The notes: a model not told the origin generated them from the letters alone. Positions 16,507 through 25,666 are shown, counted from the stretch's first letter. The stretch: DNA of 64,000 nucleotides from Opitutia bacterium (GCA_016217545.1 JACRHT010000016.1:62001-126000); one strand, 5' to 3'. Numbers and translations: made by a program.

Positions 16507-17395
16507 CAAACTCCCTCGAAACCCGGTTCGCCGGGTTTTGTTTTTTGCAGGCCTCGTGTGCGCGGTCGGCGCGCTTAGCGGCGCGACCGCGGCGACGAAG
16601 CCGGCACCGAAGTTCATCGGGAAGCCTGATCAAGCGGAGGGCGCGCATATCCTCGCGGGCTTCCGCAACGTCGGCATTCGCGGCGGCTATTGGCTGAGGT
16701 TCGAGCTCACGGTGATTCCGCGCCAAGGCGACGAGCGCGTCCTGAACGGCGAGATGTCCGGACTGCAGGGGGCCGACGGCCCGCTCACGCGGCTGGTTGT
16801 CGACGACCCGTCGAACAAGGGCGGCAGCCACGAGCAGCGTTATCTCCTGCATGGCGGTGCGAATGCGGAAGCTTGGACTTGGAACGCGGGCGAACACGGT
16901 GCGAAGGCGCATCCGCTGCCCGCCGAGCAGTGGCTGGCGCCTGTGCAAGGCACCGACCTCACGCTCTTCGACCTGCAGATGCCGTTTTTGCGTTGGAGCG
17001 ATTTCGCCTACGAAGGCGTCGCCAACGTGCGCGGGCGGCCGGCCCACGCGTTTCTGCTTTATCCGCCGCCGTCGTTCACGCCGCCGGCCGACACGCTGGC
17101 GCCTGCGGCGGTTCGCGTGTTCCTCGACACGCAGTTCGCCGCGATGACACAGGCGGAGTGGGTCGACGCGAACGGTAAGCCGCTCAAGACCGTCACCGTG
17201 CTCGACCTCAAGAAAGTGGGCGAGCAGTGGCTCGTGAAATCGATCGACCTGCGGAACCATCAGACGCGGGCGAAAACCCGCTTCGCGGTCGTTGCGGTGG
17301 CCCTCGACCTCTCTTGGACGCCGGAGACATTCGCGCCCGAGACGCTGCCGCGTCCAGCGGCGGCGGTTCCGAGCGAGAAAATCGAACGGTTTTAA
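16490..17395 (+). CDS. LolA-like outer-membrane lipoprotein-sorting protein
   Basis: The 301-residue protein starts at GTG 16490, inside the 3' end of secG, and has a signal peptide (PVRRVLFFAGLVCAVGALSG). The mature domain is a LolA/LolB-like half-barrel of the kind annotated as outer membrane lipoprotein-sorting protein. Features are RVFLDTQFAAMTQAEWVDA, VLDLKKVGEQWLVKSIDLRN and QTRAKTRFAV near the C-terminus. Such proteins probably carry a lipid or lipoprotein tail across the periplasm. The secG terminator hairpin lies within its signal-peptide codons, so a later start or read-through control should be considered. Confidence 0.75.
   Translation: MSPRSNKLPRNPVRRVLFFAGLVCAVGALSGATAATKPAPKFIGKPDQAEGAHILAGFRNVGIRGGYWLRFELTVIPRQGDERVLNGEMSGLQGADGPLTRLVVDDPSNKGGSHEQRYLLHGGANAEAWTWNAGEHGAKAHPLPAEQWLAPVQGTDLTLFDLQMPFLRWSDFAYEGVANVRGRPAHAFLLYPPPSFTPPADTLAPAAVRVFLDTQFAAMTQAEWVDANGKPLKTVTVLDLKKVGEQWLVKSIDLRNHQTRAKTRFAVVAVALDLSWTPETFAPETLPRPAAAVPSEKIERF
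16519..16547 (+). terminator. Strong intrinsic terminator after secG
   Basis: AAACCCGG (16519-16526), loop TTCG, CCGGGTTT (16531-16538) is followed by a T-rich tract (TGTTTTTTG). The UUCG-type tetraloop and U-tract are classic for an intrinsic terminator. It starts 12 bases after the secG stop and falls inside the coding region proposed for the next gene. Confidence 0.85.
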
Positions 17396-17399
17396 GGAC

Positions 17400-17894
17400 A
17401 TGGACGCCCCGACCGGCATCCAACTCGAGGTCGAATTTCTCGACCGCCTCAACGAACCCGTGCGGGAGGGAAAGGCGAAGTCGGTCAGCGAGATCATCCG
17501 CACCGCGCTGGAGAGGTTCAATTTCGAGAACGTCGTCGTGCTGCGCCCGTCGCATGTGACCATCAGCGTGCGTCTGCCGAGCGAAGTGCGTCGCGACTTG
17601 AAGCGCGTCGCGCGCGAGAAGCACACCAGCATCGGTCAGCTGGTGCGCATCGCGGTCGACACATATTTGCCGCAGCTCGAAGAAGCTTCGGCCGGCCAGC
17701 TGGAAATCGAGATGTCGACCGCGGTGCCGCGCGAACCGGAGCCGCCGCCGAGCCCCAAAGCGCCGGTCGCCGCGGCGCGCCCTGCCGCCAAGGACACGCG
17801 CAAGAAGGCTCCCGCGCGCAAGAGCGCCGCGAAACGCGCGGCAAAGACTCCCCCGAAGCCCGCCGCGAGTGCGAAGAAGAAGCGCGCGCGCTAA
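17400..17894 (+). CDS. Two ribbon-helix-helix domains with histone-H1-like basic tail
   Basis: The 164-residue protein shows two RHH-like segments. The first is at about 6-42 (IQLEVEFLDRLNEPVREGKA, SVSEIIRTALERF) and the second at about 52-92 (VTISVRLPSEVRRDLKRVAR, SIGQLVRIAVDTYLP). Two RHH units in one chain could form an intramolecular DNA-binding dimer. From about residue 115 the chain is Lys/Ala/Pro-rich (TRKKAPARKSAAKRAAKTPP), like histone H1 or nucleoid proteins. A nucleoid-associated or regulatory role is inferred. It follows the LolA-like gene after 4 bases. Confidence 0.7.
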   Translation: MDAPTGIQLEVEFLDRLNEPVREGKAKSVSEIIRTALERFNFENVVVLRPSHVTISVRLPSEVRRDLKRVAREKHTSIGQLVRIAVDTYLPQLEEASAGQLEIEMSTAVPREPEPPPSPKAPVAAARPAAKDTRKKAPARKSAAKRAAKTPPKPAASAKKKRAR

Positions 17895-17972
17895 GTGCTT
17901 CCACCTATGACCGAACTCGCCGACGCGTGACTTGCGTTGGCCAACGGCGCGCCCTTAAGTCGGGCCCCGTTT

Positions 17973-19163
17973 ATGAGCCAACCGCCTCCGCTCTCCGTCT
18001 GGGCCCGCAATGTCTCGCCTTCGCCGACGCTCGCGATCGATGCGAAAGCGAAAGCCATGATCGCCGCCGGCGAGGACGTCTGCTCCTTCGCCGCGGGTGA
18101 GCCGGATTTCGACACGCCGGAGTTCATCAAGGAGGCCGCCATCGCCGCGCTCAAGTCCGGCAAGACCAAGTATGCCCCGACGCCGGGCATCGAGCCGCTG
18201 CGCGTCGCCATCGCCGAACGTTACGCCGCCGAATACGGCTACAAGATCACGCCCGCGCAGGTCGTCGTCTCGCCGGGCGGCAAGTATTCCTGCTACCTCG
18301 CCGTCCTCGCCACCTGCAATCCGGGCGACGAGGCCATCGTCCCCGCGCCGTATTGGGTGAGCTATCCCGAGATGGTGAAGCTCGCGGGCGCGACGCCGAA
18401 GTTCGTCGTCTGCGACGACAAGGTCGGTTTCAAGCTCACGCCGGCCGTGCTCGAGGCGGCGATCACGCCGAAGACGAAGCTGCTCATTCTCAACTCCCCG
18501 TCGAATCCGACCGGCGCCGTCTATACGCGCGCCGAACTCGCCGCGCTCGCCGACGTCTGCGTGAAGCACAATCTCTACGTGCTCGCCGACGAGATGTATG
18601 AGCACCTGATCTACGACGGCGACGAGCCCGTGAATTTCGCCATGCTCGGCGCCGAGGTGGAGAAGCGCACGATCACCGTCGCCGGTTTTTCCAAGACCTA
18701 CTCGATGACCGGCTGGCGCCTCGGCACGCTCGTCGCGCCCGCGCCCATCGCCAAGGCCTGCGGCGAACTCCAGAGCCAGATGTCGTCCAATGCCACGACC
18801 TTCGCGCAATACGGCGCGCTCGCCGCGTTGAAGGAAAAGGCCAAGGCCGACGCCGCGATCAAGGAAATGAAGTCCGCCTTCGACCGCCGCCGCACATGGC
18901 TGCACGCCGAGCTGAACAAGATTCCCGGCATCTCGTGCCTGCTCGCCGGCGGCGCGTTCTACCTTTTCCCGAACATCTCGAGCTTCGGCCTCAAGGACGC
19001 GGAGTTCTGCGCCAAACTGCTCGAGCAGGAAAAGGTCGCCGCCGTCCCGGGCTCGTCGTTCGGCGCCGAGGGCTACCTGCGGCTCAGCTACGCGACGTCC
19101 GACGAGATCCTGCGCAAGGGCGTCGAACGCCTCACGCGCTTCTGCGCCGGCTTGAAAAAGTAG
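17973..19163 (+). CDS. Aspartate aminotransferase (aspC/aatA type)
   Basis: It transfers amino groups between aspartate (and often prephenate or aromatic acids) and 2-oxoglutarate. The 396-residue protein starts at ATG 17973. It has [14 protein letters not shown] at about 39, the [11 protein letters not shown] loop, [11 protein letters not shown] at about 174, [14 protein letters not shown], and Schiff-base Lys241 in [14 protein letters not shown]. This is the Ib subgroup, typical of bacteria other than enterics. It has no obvious operon partner. Confidence 0.93.
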   Translation: MSQPPPLSVWARNVSPSPTLAIDAKAKAMIAAGEDVCSFAAGEPDFDTPEFIKEAAIAALKSGKTKYAPTPGIEPLRVAIAERYAAEYGYKITPAQVVVSPGGKYSCYLAVLATCNPGDEAIVPAPYWVSYPEMVKLAGATPKFVVCDDKVGFKLTPAVLEAAITPKTKLLILNSPSNPTGAVYTRAELAALADVCVKHNLYVLADEMYEHLIYDGDEPVNFAMLGAEVEKRTITVAGFSKTYSMTGWRLGTLVAPAPIAKACGELQSQMSSNATTFAQYGALAALKEKAKADAAIKEMKSAFDRRRTWLHAELNKIPGISCLLAGGAFYLFPNISSFGLKDAEFCAKLLEQEKVAAVPGSSFGAEGYLRLSYATSDEILRKGVERLTRFCAGLKK

Positions 19164-19217
19164 GCGCGACGCACCTCCGGCCTGCAACCGCCTCGGCGGC
19201 CCGAGCGTCATCCCGAC

Positions 19218-20012
19218 ATGCGCTGGCCGACCGGTTTCATTCTTGCCGCACTGACTTTCGCGGTGGCTCCGCACGCCTTGGCGCGCGAGCCGATCCGTCG
19301 GACGTGGGAGGTTGCCGGCGTGAATCGGCAGGCGGAAATCTGGCTGCCTGAGCAAAAATCCACCAACGGCGCGCCGGTGGTGTTCCTCTTCCATGGCCAC
19401 GGCGGGAATGCCAGGCAGATCGCGCGCTCGATGCCCATCCCGCAACTGTGGCCCGAGGCCCTGGTCGTGTGCATGCAGGGATTGCCGACGCCCGGGCAGT
19501 TGACCGATCGCGAAGGGAAACTGAACGGCTGGCAAGCCGCGCCGGGCGACCAGGGCGATCGCGACCTCGCGTTTTTCGACGCCGTGCTGACGACGTTGCG
19601 CCGCGACTACCCGATCGATGCGCGTCGCATCCACGCCACGGGTCACTCGAACGGCGGCGGGTTCACGTATTTGTTGTGGGCGATGCGACGCGACGTGTTC
19701 GCGGCGTTCGCGCCCTCGTCCGCCGTGGCGGGGCGATTTGCGCACCGTCTGACGCCGGCGCCCGTCCTCCATCTTGCGGGGAGAAACGATGAACTCGTGA
19801 AGTTCGCGTGGCAGGAGCGCATGATCGCGCACCTCCGTGAACTGAATTCCTGCGCCGCGACCGGCACGCGCGAGGGCGGATACGTGACGCGCTACGCGTC
19901 GGCCAGCGGCAACCCGACGGCGACATTCATCCACAACGGAGGACACCAACTCCCTGCGGCGGCGAGCGCTGCGGTGGTGGAATTCCTCCGCGCGCAGGCT
20001 CGAACGGAGTAG
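19218..20012 (+). CDS. Secreted esterase of the PHB-depolymerase/LpqC type
   Basis: The 264-residue protein has a signal peptide (about 1-23, ending PHALA). An alpha/beta-hydrolase follows: FLFHGHGGNARQ (oxyanion region), nucleophile Ser144 in ATGHSNGGGF, probable acid Asp near 191 in AGRNDELV, and His near 243 in HNGGHQLP. Related proteins include polyhydroxybutyrate depolymerases, feruloyl esterases and LpqC; the substrate is not decidable. It is a single-gene unit after aspC. Confidence 0.82.
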   Translation: MRWPTGFILAALTFAVAPHALAREPIRRTWEVAGVNRQAEIWLPEQKSTNGAPVVFLFHGHGGNARQIARSMPIPQLWPEALVVCMQGLPTPGQLTDREGKLNGWQAAPGDQGDRDLAFFDAVLTTLRRDYPIDARRIHATGHSNGGGFTYLLWAMRRDVFAAFAPSSAVAGRFAHRLTPAPVLHLAGRNDELVKFAWQERMIAHLRELNSCAATGTREGGYVTRYASASGNPTATFIHNGGHQLPAAASAAVVEFLRAQARTE

Positions 20013-20129
20013 CCGGACGCGCGCGGAGTTCAGGCGAGCGCGGTCTCGTTTGCCGGCCCGGATTCAACGGCCCGAAGCGACGGTGGTGTCCGGGAACGCA
20101 GCGGCCGTCCGTCGAGGAGTCAGACCGCC

Positions 20130-20201
20130 ATGCTTCTCGCCACGATCATCCTCGCCGCGCTCGTCGTCCTCACGAGTTGGGACGCCGGTGAGGCGTCATG
20201 A
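20130..20201 (+). CDS. Possible 23-residue membrane peptide
   Basis: An open frame begins with ATG 20130, ten bases after a GAGGAG ribosome-binding site (20114-20119), and ends in TGA. The peptide is almost one hydrophobic helix (LLATIILAALVVLTSW) with a short acidic tail. It lies in the otherwise empty spacer before the convergent ArsC-like gene and ends only 5 bases after that gene's stop begins. It is too short for a family assignment. Confidence 0.3.
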   Translation: MLLATIILAALVVLTSWDAGEAS

Positions 20202-20579
20202 ACGCGGAAATGCAGCCGCCCATTCCTCTGCGTCAAAGCCGAGGAGCCCCACACCTTCGCCGAGGACGAATGGGCGTTTCACCAACCGCCCATCGGAGCC
20301 GAGCAAGGCGAGGGCTTCCGCCTCCGTCATCGCCGGGAGCTTCGCGGCGAGTCCGCGTTCGCGGTATTGGATGCCGGAAGTGTTGAAGAGCCGGCGCAGC
20401 TGGCCGCCTTGATGCCGCAACATCGCGCGCAGCTCCGCGGGAGTCGGCGGTTGCTCGTAGATCGGACGTTCGACGAACTCCACGCCACGCTCGCGGAGCC
20501 AGCGCGTCGCGTCGCGGCACGTGCTGCATTTGGCGTAGGCGTAGATGATGACAGGGGAGCGGGCCATGGTGGGAGGCAT
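20196..20579 (-). CDS. ArsC/Spx-family thioredoxin-fold protein
   Basis: The 127-residue protein has the family CxxC at Cys18 and Cys21 in YAKCSTCRDATRWL, then ERGVEFVERPIYEQPPT, LRRLFNTSG and the C-terminal arginine motif RLVKRPFVLG. Members include arsenate reductases, YffB and Spx-like regulators. No ars genes are nearby, so an arsenate role is not supported. A start at ATG 20567 (MARSPV) is equally possible. Confidence 0.85.
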   Translation of the reverse strand: MPPTMARSPVIIYAYAKCSTCRDATRWLRERGVEFVERPIYEQPPTPAELRAMLRHQGGQLRRLFNTSGIQYRERGLAAKLPAMTEAEALALLGSDGRLVKRPFVLGEGVGLLGFDAEEWAAAFPRS

Positions 20580-20666
20580 TCAACCTGCGCCGTCTCTCCG
20601 CACAAGCGCCCATTGCGCCGGGATGATTCGCGTTGTCTCGCAGACGACAGTCCCAACGCTGGCGCG

Positions 20667-20963
20667 ATGAAGAAGACTTTCCCGCTCCAGCAAGCCGGCC
20701 GCGACGACGCCCGTGTGCGCGACAAGATTCGCCACGAGGTGAACAAGTTCCTGCGCCGCGCCCGGCAGCGTCCGCCGCAGGAGGGTTTTCGCGGGTGGGA
20801 TTTCGCGTGCAAGATCGGCCCGAGCGAGAGTCAGGCTCAGCCGTGCGCCCTGGCCGAGGTGGCGGCGGGCATCGACACAGTCGCGCAAGGCGGCGCGACG
20901 CACGTCTACATCGAGTTGATTCCCGTGCCGGCGCGTCCGGTGCCGACGACCGACGTCGGCTGA
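20667..20963 (+). CDS. DUF6172-type small protein
   Basis: The 98-residue protein starts MKKTFPLQQAGRDDARV at ATG 20667. It has a central helix (VRDKIRHEVNKFLRRARQR), an EGFRGWDFACKIG segment, and a C-terminal strand THVYIELIPVPARP. This pattern matches uncharacterised proteins I recall under DUF6172. No catalytic motif is evident and its function is unknown. It is convergent with the phnA-like gene. Confidence 0.7.
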   Translation: MKKTFPLQQAGRDDARVRDKIRHEVNKFLRRARQRPPQEGFRGWDFACKIGPSESQAQPCALAEVAAGIDTVAQGGATHVYIELIPVPARPVPTTDVG

Positions 20964-20973
20964 GCGGCGGACG

Positions 20974-21297
20974 TCAGGCCTTTTTCACGAAGCACGCCTT
21001 GAGCGCGAGGGCGATGCCGTCGATCTTGCAATCGATCTCGTGGTCGCCGTCGACCAAGCGAATGTTCTTCGCCTTGGAACCGGCTTTGAGAACCTGCGCG
21101 CCGCCGAGTTTCAGGTCTTTGATCGTGATGATCGTGTCGCCCTCGACGAGCACGTTGCCATGGGCGTCCTTCACGACGCGGGCGGCTTCGGGCGCTTCCT
21201 CCTTCGGCCATTCGTGACCGCAGGTAGCGCATTCCCACTTGTCGGGATGCTCAAGGACGTCTTCGAGCGTGCAGGCAGGGCAGGTGGGTTTCGACAT
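20974..21297 (-). CDS. PhnA/YjdM zinc-ribbon protein
   Basis: The 107-residue protein starts at ATG 21297 with a zinc ribbon (Cys6, Cys9, Cys23, Cys26 in CPAC and CATC). It is followed by the PhnA SH3-like domain with VVKDAHGNVLVEGDTI and IKDLKLGGAQVLKAGSKAK, and GDHEIDCKIDG. Despite the historical name (alkylphosphonate uptake), the biochemical role of this family is unsettled. The longer open frame upstream overlaps the beta-helix gene and is rejected. Confidence 0.9.
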   Translation of the reverse strand: MSKPTCPACTLEDVLEHPDKWECATCGHEWPKEEAPEAARVVKDAHGNVLVEGDTIITIKDLKLGGAQVLKAGSKAKNIRLVDGDHEIDCKIDGIALALKACFVKKA

Positions 21298-21347
21298 AAG
21301 CGGGCAAGCTGCCGGGCGCCCGCCGCGGTCCGCAAGGCTATTTCCGC

Positions 21348-23054
21348 TCAATGCTCGTCGACGCGCGCCATCTTTTCGTCGATGACCGGGGCGCCGACGC
21401 CGTTGATGACATGCGCGATGCCGCTGCCGCGCTGGCGATTCAGGCGCAGCGTGACGAGGTGGTGGAACTTCACGCCGGGCGCCGTGGGCGACTCGACGGC
21501 GTTGTCGAGGATCACTGGTGTTTCGTGGAACACCGCGTAGACGCCCACGCCCCACGCCTCGTGCGTGCGAACGTTGTCGGCGACCTTGTAGGACGCGAAG
21601 CCGCGTGTGGCGCCGTTCATCCACGCCGCTTGGCTCGGCGGATCATAGGGCAGCTCCGATTGATAGAGGTAGACGCGCCCGCCGTCGGCGTTCCACAGCG
21701 TCTGGTAGGCCTGCGTGTGTTCGACAAAGAGCCCGTAGGCGGTGACGTCACGCCCGTTGACGACGAGGCCGAAAGCGTTGCGGTTCATTTCCCAACCGGC
21801 GCCTGGGCCATGATCGGCACGCCAGAGCCAGAGGTTGTCGAGGAGCGTCTGCGCGCTGTTCACCTCGACGAAGCACCGCGTGCGTCCGGCAACGCTCGAA
21901 CCGGCGCGCGCGAAGATGTCGTGGAGTGCGATCGGTCGCTCCGCGTGCGTGGCGGTGCTGCCGCGCGGGCCGACCTCCAGCAGGAGCGGTGACTCGTGTT
22001 CGCTCGCTTCGAGGATCAGGCCGCATGCCACGAGGCCGTCCACATCGGCGAGGCGCAGCGCGGGCTGGCCGGTCGCCGAGATGAGCGTCGGGAAACCAAG
22101 TCCGAACACGATGGTGTCCGGGCGTTGGACCTCAAGCGGCGCGGTGAGCAGGTAGTTGCCCGGCGTCAGCAGGAGATGTTTGCCGGCGGCGAGCGCGGCG
22201 TTGAGCGTCGCCGCGGTGTCGTCCTCGGGACGCGCGATGTAGAACTCGCTCAACGGAATCGCGCGACCAGGCGTTGGCCGGTCCGCGCTCCAAGTGGTGC
22301 CTTGCGAGTCGCGCGCGTAGTCCGGCACGAGCACGAAGAAGTCGCCGCGCGCATCGGTGAAGAGATACGGCTTCTCGCGGCTCACCGGCGTGCGATCGAT
22401 CACGGTGTATGCCGGATCGGGCCAGCGGCCGTCGGGCGCGCGGTCGACGCCGACGAAGACCATGTTCCAACTCGAGCCGACCCATCGGCCCCAAGTGTCG
22501 TTGCGCGAGAGCCACTGTTGCTGCGTGCCGGAGTTCACGGTGCCGTCGATGCGACAGTCGGCCATGAAGCCGCCGCTGGCCCAGCCGCCGTCCCACAAAT
22601 TCATATCGCCGCGCACGTGCATGCGGCGAAACGAGGTGCCTTGCGACACGGCCCAGACGTTCACGCGCCCTTCGACTTTGGGCGTGACGCTGAGGTTTTC
22701 CGCGACGCGCCAGAAATTGATCGTGGCGTTGTTGTTGCCGGTCCAAGTGGCCTTGGAGCGCACCGCGCCGGTGATGTGCACGTCGTCGGGCGAGCGGCCA
22801 AGTCCCGCGACGTGCATGTAGTAACCGACGCGAACATCGGCCTGATACTCGCCCGGGCGGAAGAGCAGAGCGAAGCGGCCGGGGCCGAATTCGCTGCGCT
22901 CCTGGCGCGCGTAGACGGCGTCGATACGCGCTTGGATGTCGCGATCGCCAGGGCTGAAGATCAGCACCGCAGGGCCGAAATCCGGCGCAGCGCCAGACGC
23001 GAGGGTGAACATGAGGGCAAGGCCGGGAAGGAGTCGCAACCGCAGCGATTTCAT
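21348..23054 (-). CDS. Secreted right-handed beta-helix protein (often mis-named adenylyl cyclase)
   Basis: The 568-residue protein starts at ATG 23054 with a signal peptide (LLPGLALMFTLASGAA). The body is a pectate-lyase-like beta-helix: GPGRFALLFRPGEYQADV, WTGNNNATINFWRVAENLSV, TPGNYLLTAPLEVQRPDTIV and a second helix half around TLLDNLWLWRADHG. Homologues in actinobacteria and myxobacteria carry labels such as adenylyl cyclase or coagulation factor 5/8 domain protein; nothing here resembles a cyclase. A role in binding or cutting polysaccharide outside the cell is inferred. Confidence 0.7.
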   Translation of the reverse strand: MKSLRLRLLPGLALMFTLASGAAPDFGPAVLIFSPGDRDIQARIDAVYARQERSEFGPGRFALLFRPGEYQADVRVGYYMHVAGLGRSPDDVHITGAVRSKATWTGNNNATINFWRVAENLSVTPKVEGRVNVWAVSQGTSFRRMHVRGDMNLWDGGWASGGFMADCRIDGTVNSGTQQQWLSRNDTWGRWVGSSWNMVFVGVDRAPDGRWPDPAYTVIDRTPVSREKPYLFTDARGDFFVLVPDYARDSQGTTWSADRPTPGRAIPLSEFYIARPEDDTAATLNAALAAGKHLLLTPGNYLLTAPLEVQRPDTIVFGLGFPTLISATGQPALRLADVDGLVACGLILEASEHESPLLLEVGPRGSTATHAERPIALHDIFARAGSSVAGRTRCFVEVNSAQTLLDNLWLWRADHGPGAGWEMNRNAFGLVVNGRDVTAYGLFVEHTQAYQTLWNADGGRVYLYQSELPYDPPSQAAWMNGATRGFASYKVADNVRTHEAWGVGVYAVFHETPVILDNAVESPTAPGVKFHHLVTLRLNRQRGSGIAHVINGVGAPVIDEKMARVDEH

Positions 23055-23205
23055 CGAGCGAGCGTCGAGCCTAGCTTCGCCGCATGGCGCCCGGCAATCG
23101 GCGAGCGTTTTCGGTGCACAGAAATTTGGAAAAGGTGCACGCGCGCGCAACGGTCAGCCGATGGCGCAAGTGGGGAGAAAGTCCCGGAGTCGCGTGACCG
23201 CCCGC

Positions 23206-25632
23206 CTATTCCGTCCGCAGCGCTTCCATCGGATCGATCCGCGCGGCACGGCGCGCGGGAATCCACAACGCCGCGAGCCCGACGAACGCGATCACGAGGG
23301 CGACAACAAGGTAGACGACAGGGTTGTTCGTCATGCCGGGTCCAAAGAGATCCTGCACGGGTCGGGTCAGGAAGAATCCGCCGAGGAGTCCGATGGCGAG
23401 ACCGATGCCGATCTGTCGCCCGCCCTGAGCGAGCACGAGCTTGAGCACCTGGCCGACCGTGGCGCCGAGCGCCATGCGCACACCGAATTCGCGCGTGCGC
23501 CGGCTGACGGCGAGCGAGGTGACGCCGTAGACGCCGATGGCGCCGAGGAAGAGCGTGACGAGTGCGAAGATGCCCGCCATCACGCCGATGATGGTGAAGC
23601 CGCGCGCAGCTTGGGCCGTCACGGTCGTGAGCGTGCCGATGGAGTGAATCGGCTGGTTAGGATCGAGCGAAGCGATGGCCTTGCGGACGGGCGGGACGTA
23701 TTGGAGCGGGTCGCCCTTGGTGCGGATGAAAATATCGAGCCAGCCCCAGCCCATCTGGTCCTGCACGAGGTAGAATCCCGCCTCGTCGATGCCGGGAGGC
23801 GCGAAGAGCCCCTGCATCTTCAAGTCGGGCACGATGCCAATGATCGTCAGCCATTCGCCGTCGGGCGTCTGGGCGCTCTGGAAGCGGCGTCCGAGCGCAT
23901 CCTGACCCGGCCAGAATTTGCGCGCGAACGACTCGTTGACCACGGCGGCGCGGACCTTGAGCGAGTGCTCGCGCGAATCGAAGAGGCGGCCGCGTAGCGC
24001 GGACACGCCGATGAGTTTGAAGTAGTCGGAAGAGATGACCTCGAGCCACGCGGGCGGACGGTCGTTGGCGTGCGCGAAGACCATCCCTTCGGGGGCAACC
24101 GGTGTCGGCACGCCGCTGCCGATGATGTTGCGGCTGGTCACCGCGACGGCGTCGACGCCGGGTTCGTTTTGCAGGCGCTGCATGAGCTCGCGGAAGAATT
24201 GGGCGCGTTTCTCGACCGTCGGATAGACGGCGTCGTGAATTTCGACGCGGCCGGTGAGGAGGCGATCGGGGTCGTAGCGCAAGTTGGCTTGGCGGACGTC
24301 GAACACGGTCCAGCCGACCACGCACGCAGCAACGAGCAAGGCGGAGGAGAAGGCGATCTGCGCGGTGACGAGCCAGCGAGCGAGGCGGCCGAGGCCCATG
24401 CTCGATGCGGCCCGCGCGTCGTCTTTCAGCGCGGTGTTCACGTCGAGCCGCGAGGCTTGGAGAGCGGGCATGATGCCGGCGAAGAGGCCGGCGAGCGCCG
24501 TGAGCAGGATGGTCGCGCCGACGATCCGGTAATCGAGTCGGAAGTCGAACCAGTCGGGCATGTAGGGCCGATGCGCGAGGTGCGTGTTGAGCAGGTCGAC
24601 GCCGAAGAGGGCGACGACGAAACCGCCGACGGCGCCCAGCGCGGCGAGCACGAGGGCCTCGCCGAGGAGTTGGCGCACGAGGCGGAAGCGGCTGGCGCCG
24701 ACGGCGGCGCGAACGGCGAGCTCGCGCGTGCGCTGCGCGGCGCGGCCGAGGAGCATGTTGGCGACGTTCACGCAGGCGAGCGCGAGGATGAAGACGGTCA
24801 TCGCGAGCAGCAGGACGAGAATGGGAATCGTGCCGCCGCCCGCGTAGGCGAAGGCGATCTTCTCGACCGCCATGCGATTGTAGCCGCTGTTGCTGTCGGG
24901 CCACTGCTTCTCGAGGATCGCGGCGATGCCGTCGAATTCGGCGCGCGCCTGGTCGAGCGAGACGCCGCGCTTCAATCGGCCGATCATCTCAGCGCGATCC
25001 ACCGGCGTGGTGCGCGGATCGTTGGGACCGGCGCGCAGGTTCACCCACAGGCGCTCGGAGCCTGGAAAGGAGAAGTGCGGAGGCATGACACCGATGATCG
25101 TGCCTGCGACGCCGTTCACACTGAGCGGCTGGCCGAGGACCTTCGGGTCGGCGGCGAATTCCTCCTGCCAAAGCTTGTGCGACAGCACGATAAGCGTCGG
25201 CTGGCCGATCTGGTCCTCGGCGGCAGTGAACCAGCGGCCGAGCATCGGCTGCACGCCCATCAGCTCAGGGACGTTGTAGGTGACGAAACCGCCCGGATGG
25301 TGAGAGGGGATGCGTCCGGGCGCGCTGAGGTTGAGGCCGCCGGTCGTCGAACCGACAAGAACGTCGAACGACGTCTGGCGTTCGCGGAAGGCGAGAAAAT
25401 CGCGGTAGGGCAGCGAATCCCAGCCGTCGCGTCCCTGGCTCGCGGGCGCCATGCGGCCAATGTGCATGATGCGCTGTGCGTCGGGCGCGGGAATGCCGCG
25501 CAGCAGGATGCCGTCGATGAGGCTGAATTGCGTGGCGACGAGACCGATGCCGAGGGCGAGCGAGACGGCGGCCGTGAGGTTGAAACCCGGCCGCAGCCGG
25601 ATCTGGCGGAGCGCGAGTTTCAGGAATTGCAT
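23206..25632 (-). CDS. ABC transporter permease of the MacB/ADOP type
   Basis: The 808-residue membrane protein starts FLKLALRQIRLRPGFNLTAA. It has a first transmembrane helix, a large periplasmic MacB-type core domain (about 40-265), a FtsX domain (about 270-400), and a second copy of the same layout (about 425-808). This duplicated form is the ADOP arrangement frequent in Acidobacteria and Verrucomicrobia. It ends with RIDPMEALRTE. It works with the ATPase encoded 34 bases upstream (25667-26332), probably as a mechanotransmitter exporting a peptide, lipid or lipoprotein. No outer-membrane partner is adjacent. Confidence 0.88.
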   Translation of the reverse strand: MQFLKLALRQIRLRPGFNLTAAVSLALGIGLVATQFSLIDGILLRGIPAPDAQRIMHIGRMAPASQGRDGWDSLPYRDFLAFRERQTSFDVLVGSTTGGLNLSAPGRIPSHHPGGFVTYNVPELMGVQPMLGRWFTAAEDQIGQPTLIVLSHKLWQEEFAADPKVLGQPLSVNGVAGTIIGVMPPHFSFPGSERLWVNLRAGPNDPRTTPVDRAEMIGRLKRGVSLDQARAEFDGIAAILEKQWPDSNSGYNRMAVEKIAFAYAGGGTIPILVLLLAMTVFILALACVNVANMLLGRAAQRTRELAVRAAVGASRFRLVRQLLGEALVLAALGAVGGFVVALFGVDLLNTHLAHRPYMPDWFDFRLDYRIVGATILLTALAGLFAGIMPALQASRLDVNTALKDDARAASSMGLGRLARWLVTAQIAFSSALLVAACVVGWTVFDVRQANLRYDPDRLLTGRVEIHDAVYPTVEKRAQFFRELMQRLQNEPGVDAVAVTSRNIIGSGVPTPVAPEGMVFAHANDRPPAWLEVISSDYFKLIGVSALRGRLFDSREHSLKVRAAVVNESFARKFWPGQDALGRRFQSAQTPDGEWLTIIGIVPDLKMQGLFAPPGIDEAGFYLVQDQMGWGWLDIFIRTKGDPLQYVPPVRKAIASLDPNQPIHSIGTLTTVTAQAARGFTIIGVMAGIFALVTLFLGAIGVYGVTSLAVSRRTREFGVRMALGATVGQVLKLVLAQGGRQIGIGLAIGLLGGFFLTRPVQDLFGPGMTNNPVVYLVVALVIAFVGLAALWIPARRAARIDPMEALRTE

Positions 25633-25666
25633 GGGGCGGGACCGGGAGTCGCCGGTCAGCGGGGCG

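Noticed and set aside
17955-19949. Antisense frame of 664 residues over the aspC-like gene and the esterase
   Set aside because: It is a shadow; the + strand genes have full catalytic motifs.
20196-20579. Arsenate-resistance locus
   Set aside because: The protein is ArsC-like, but there is no arsR, arsB or acr3 nearby; the family also includes non-arsenate proteins.
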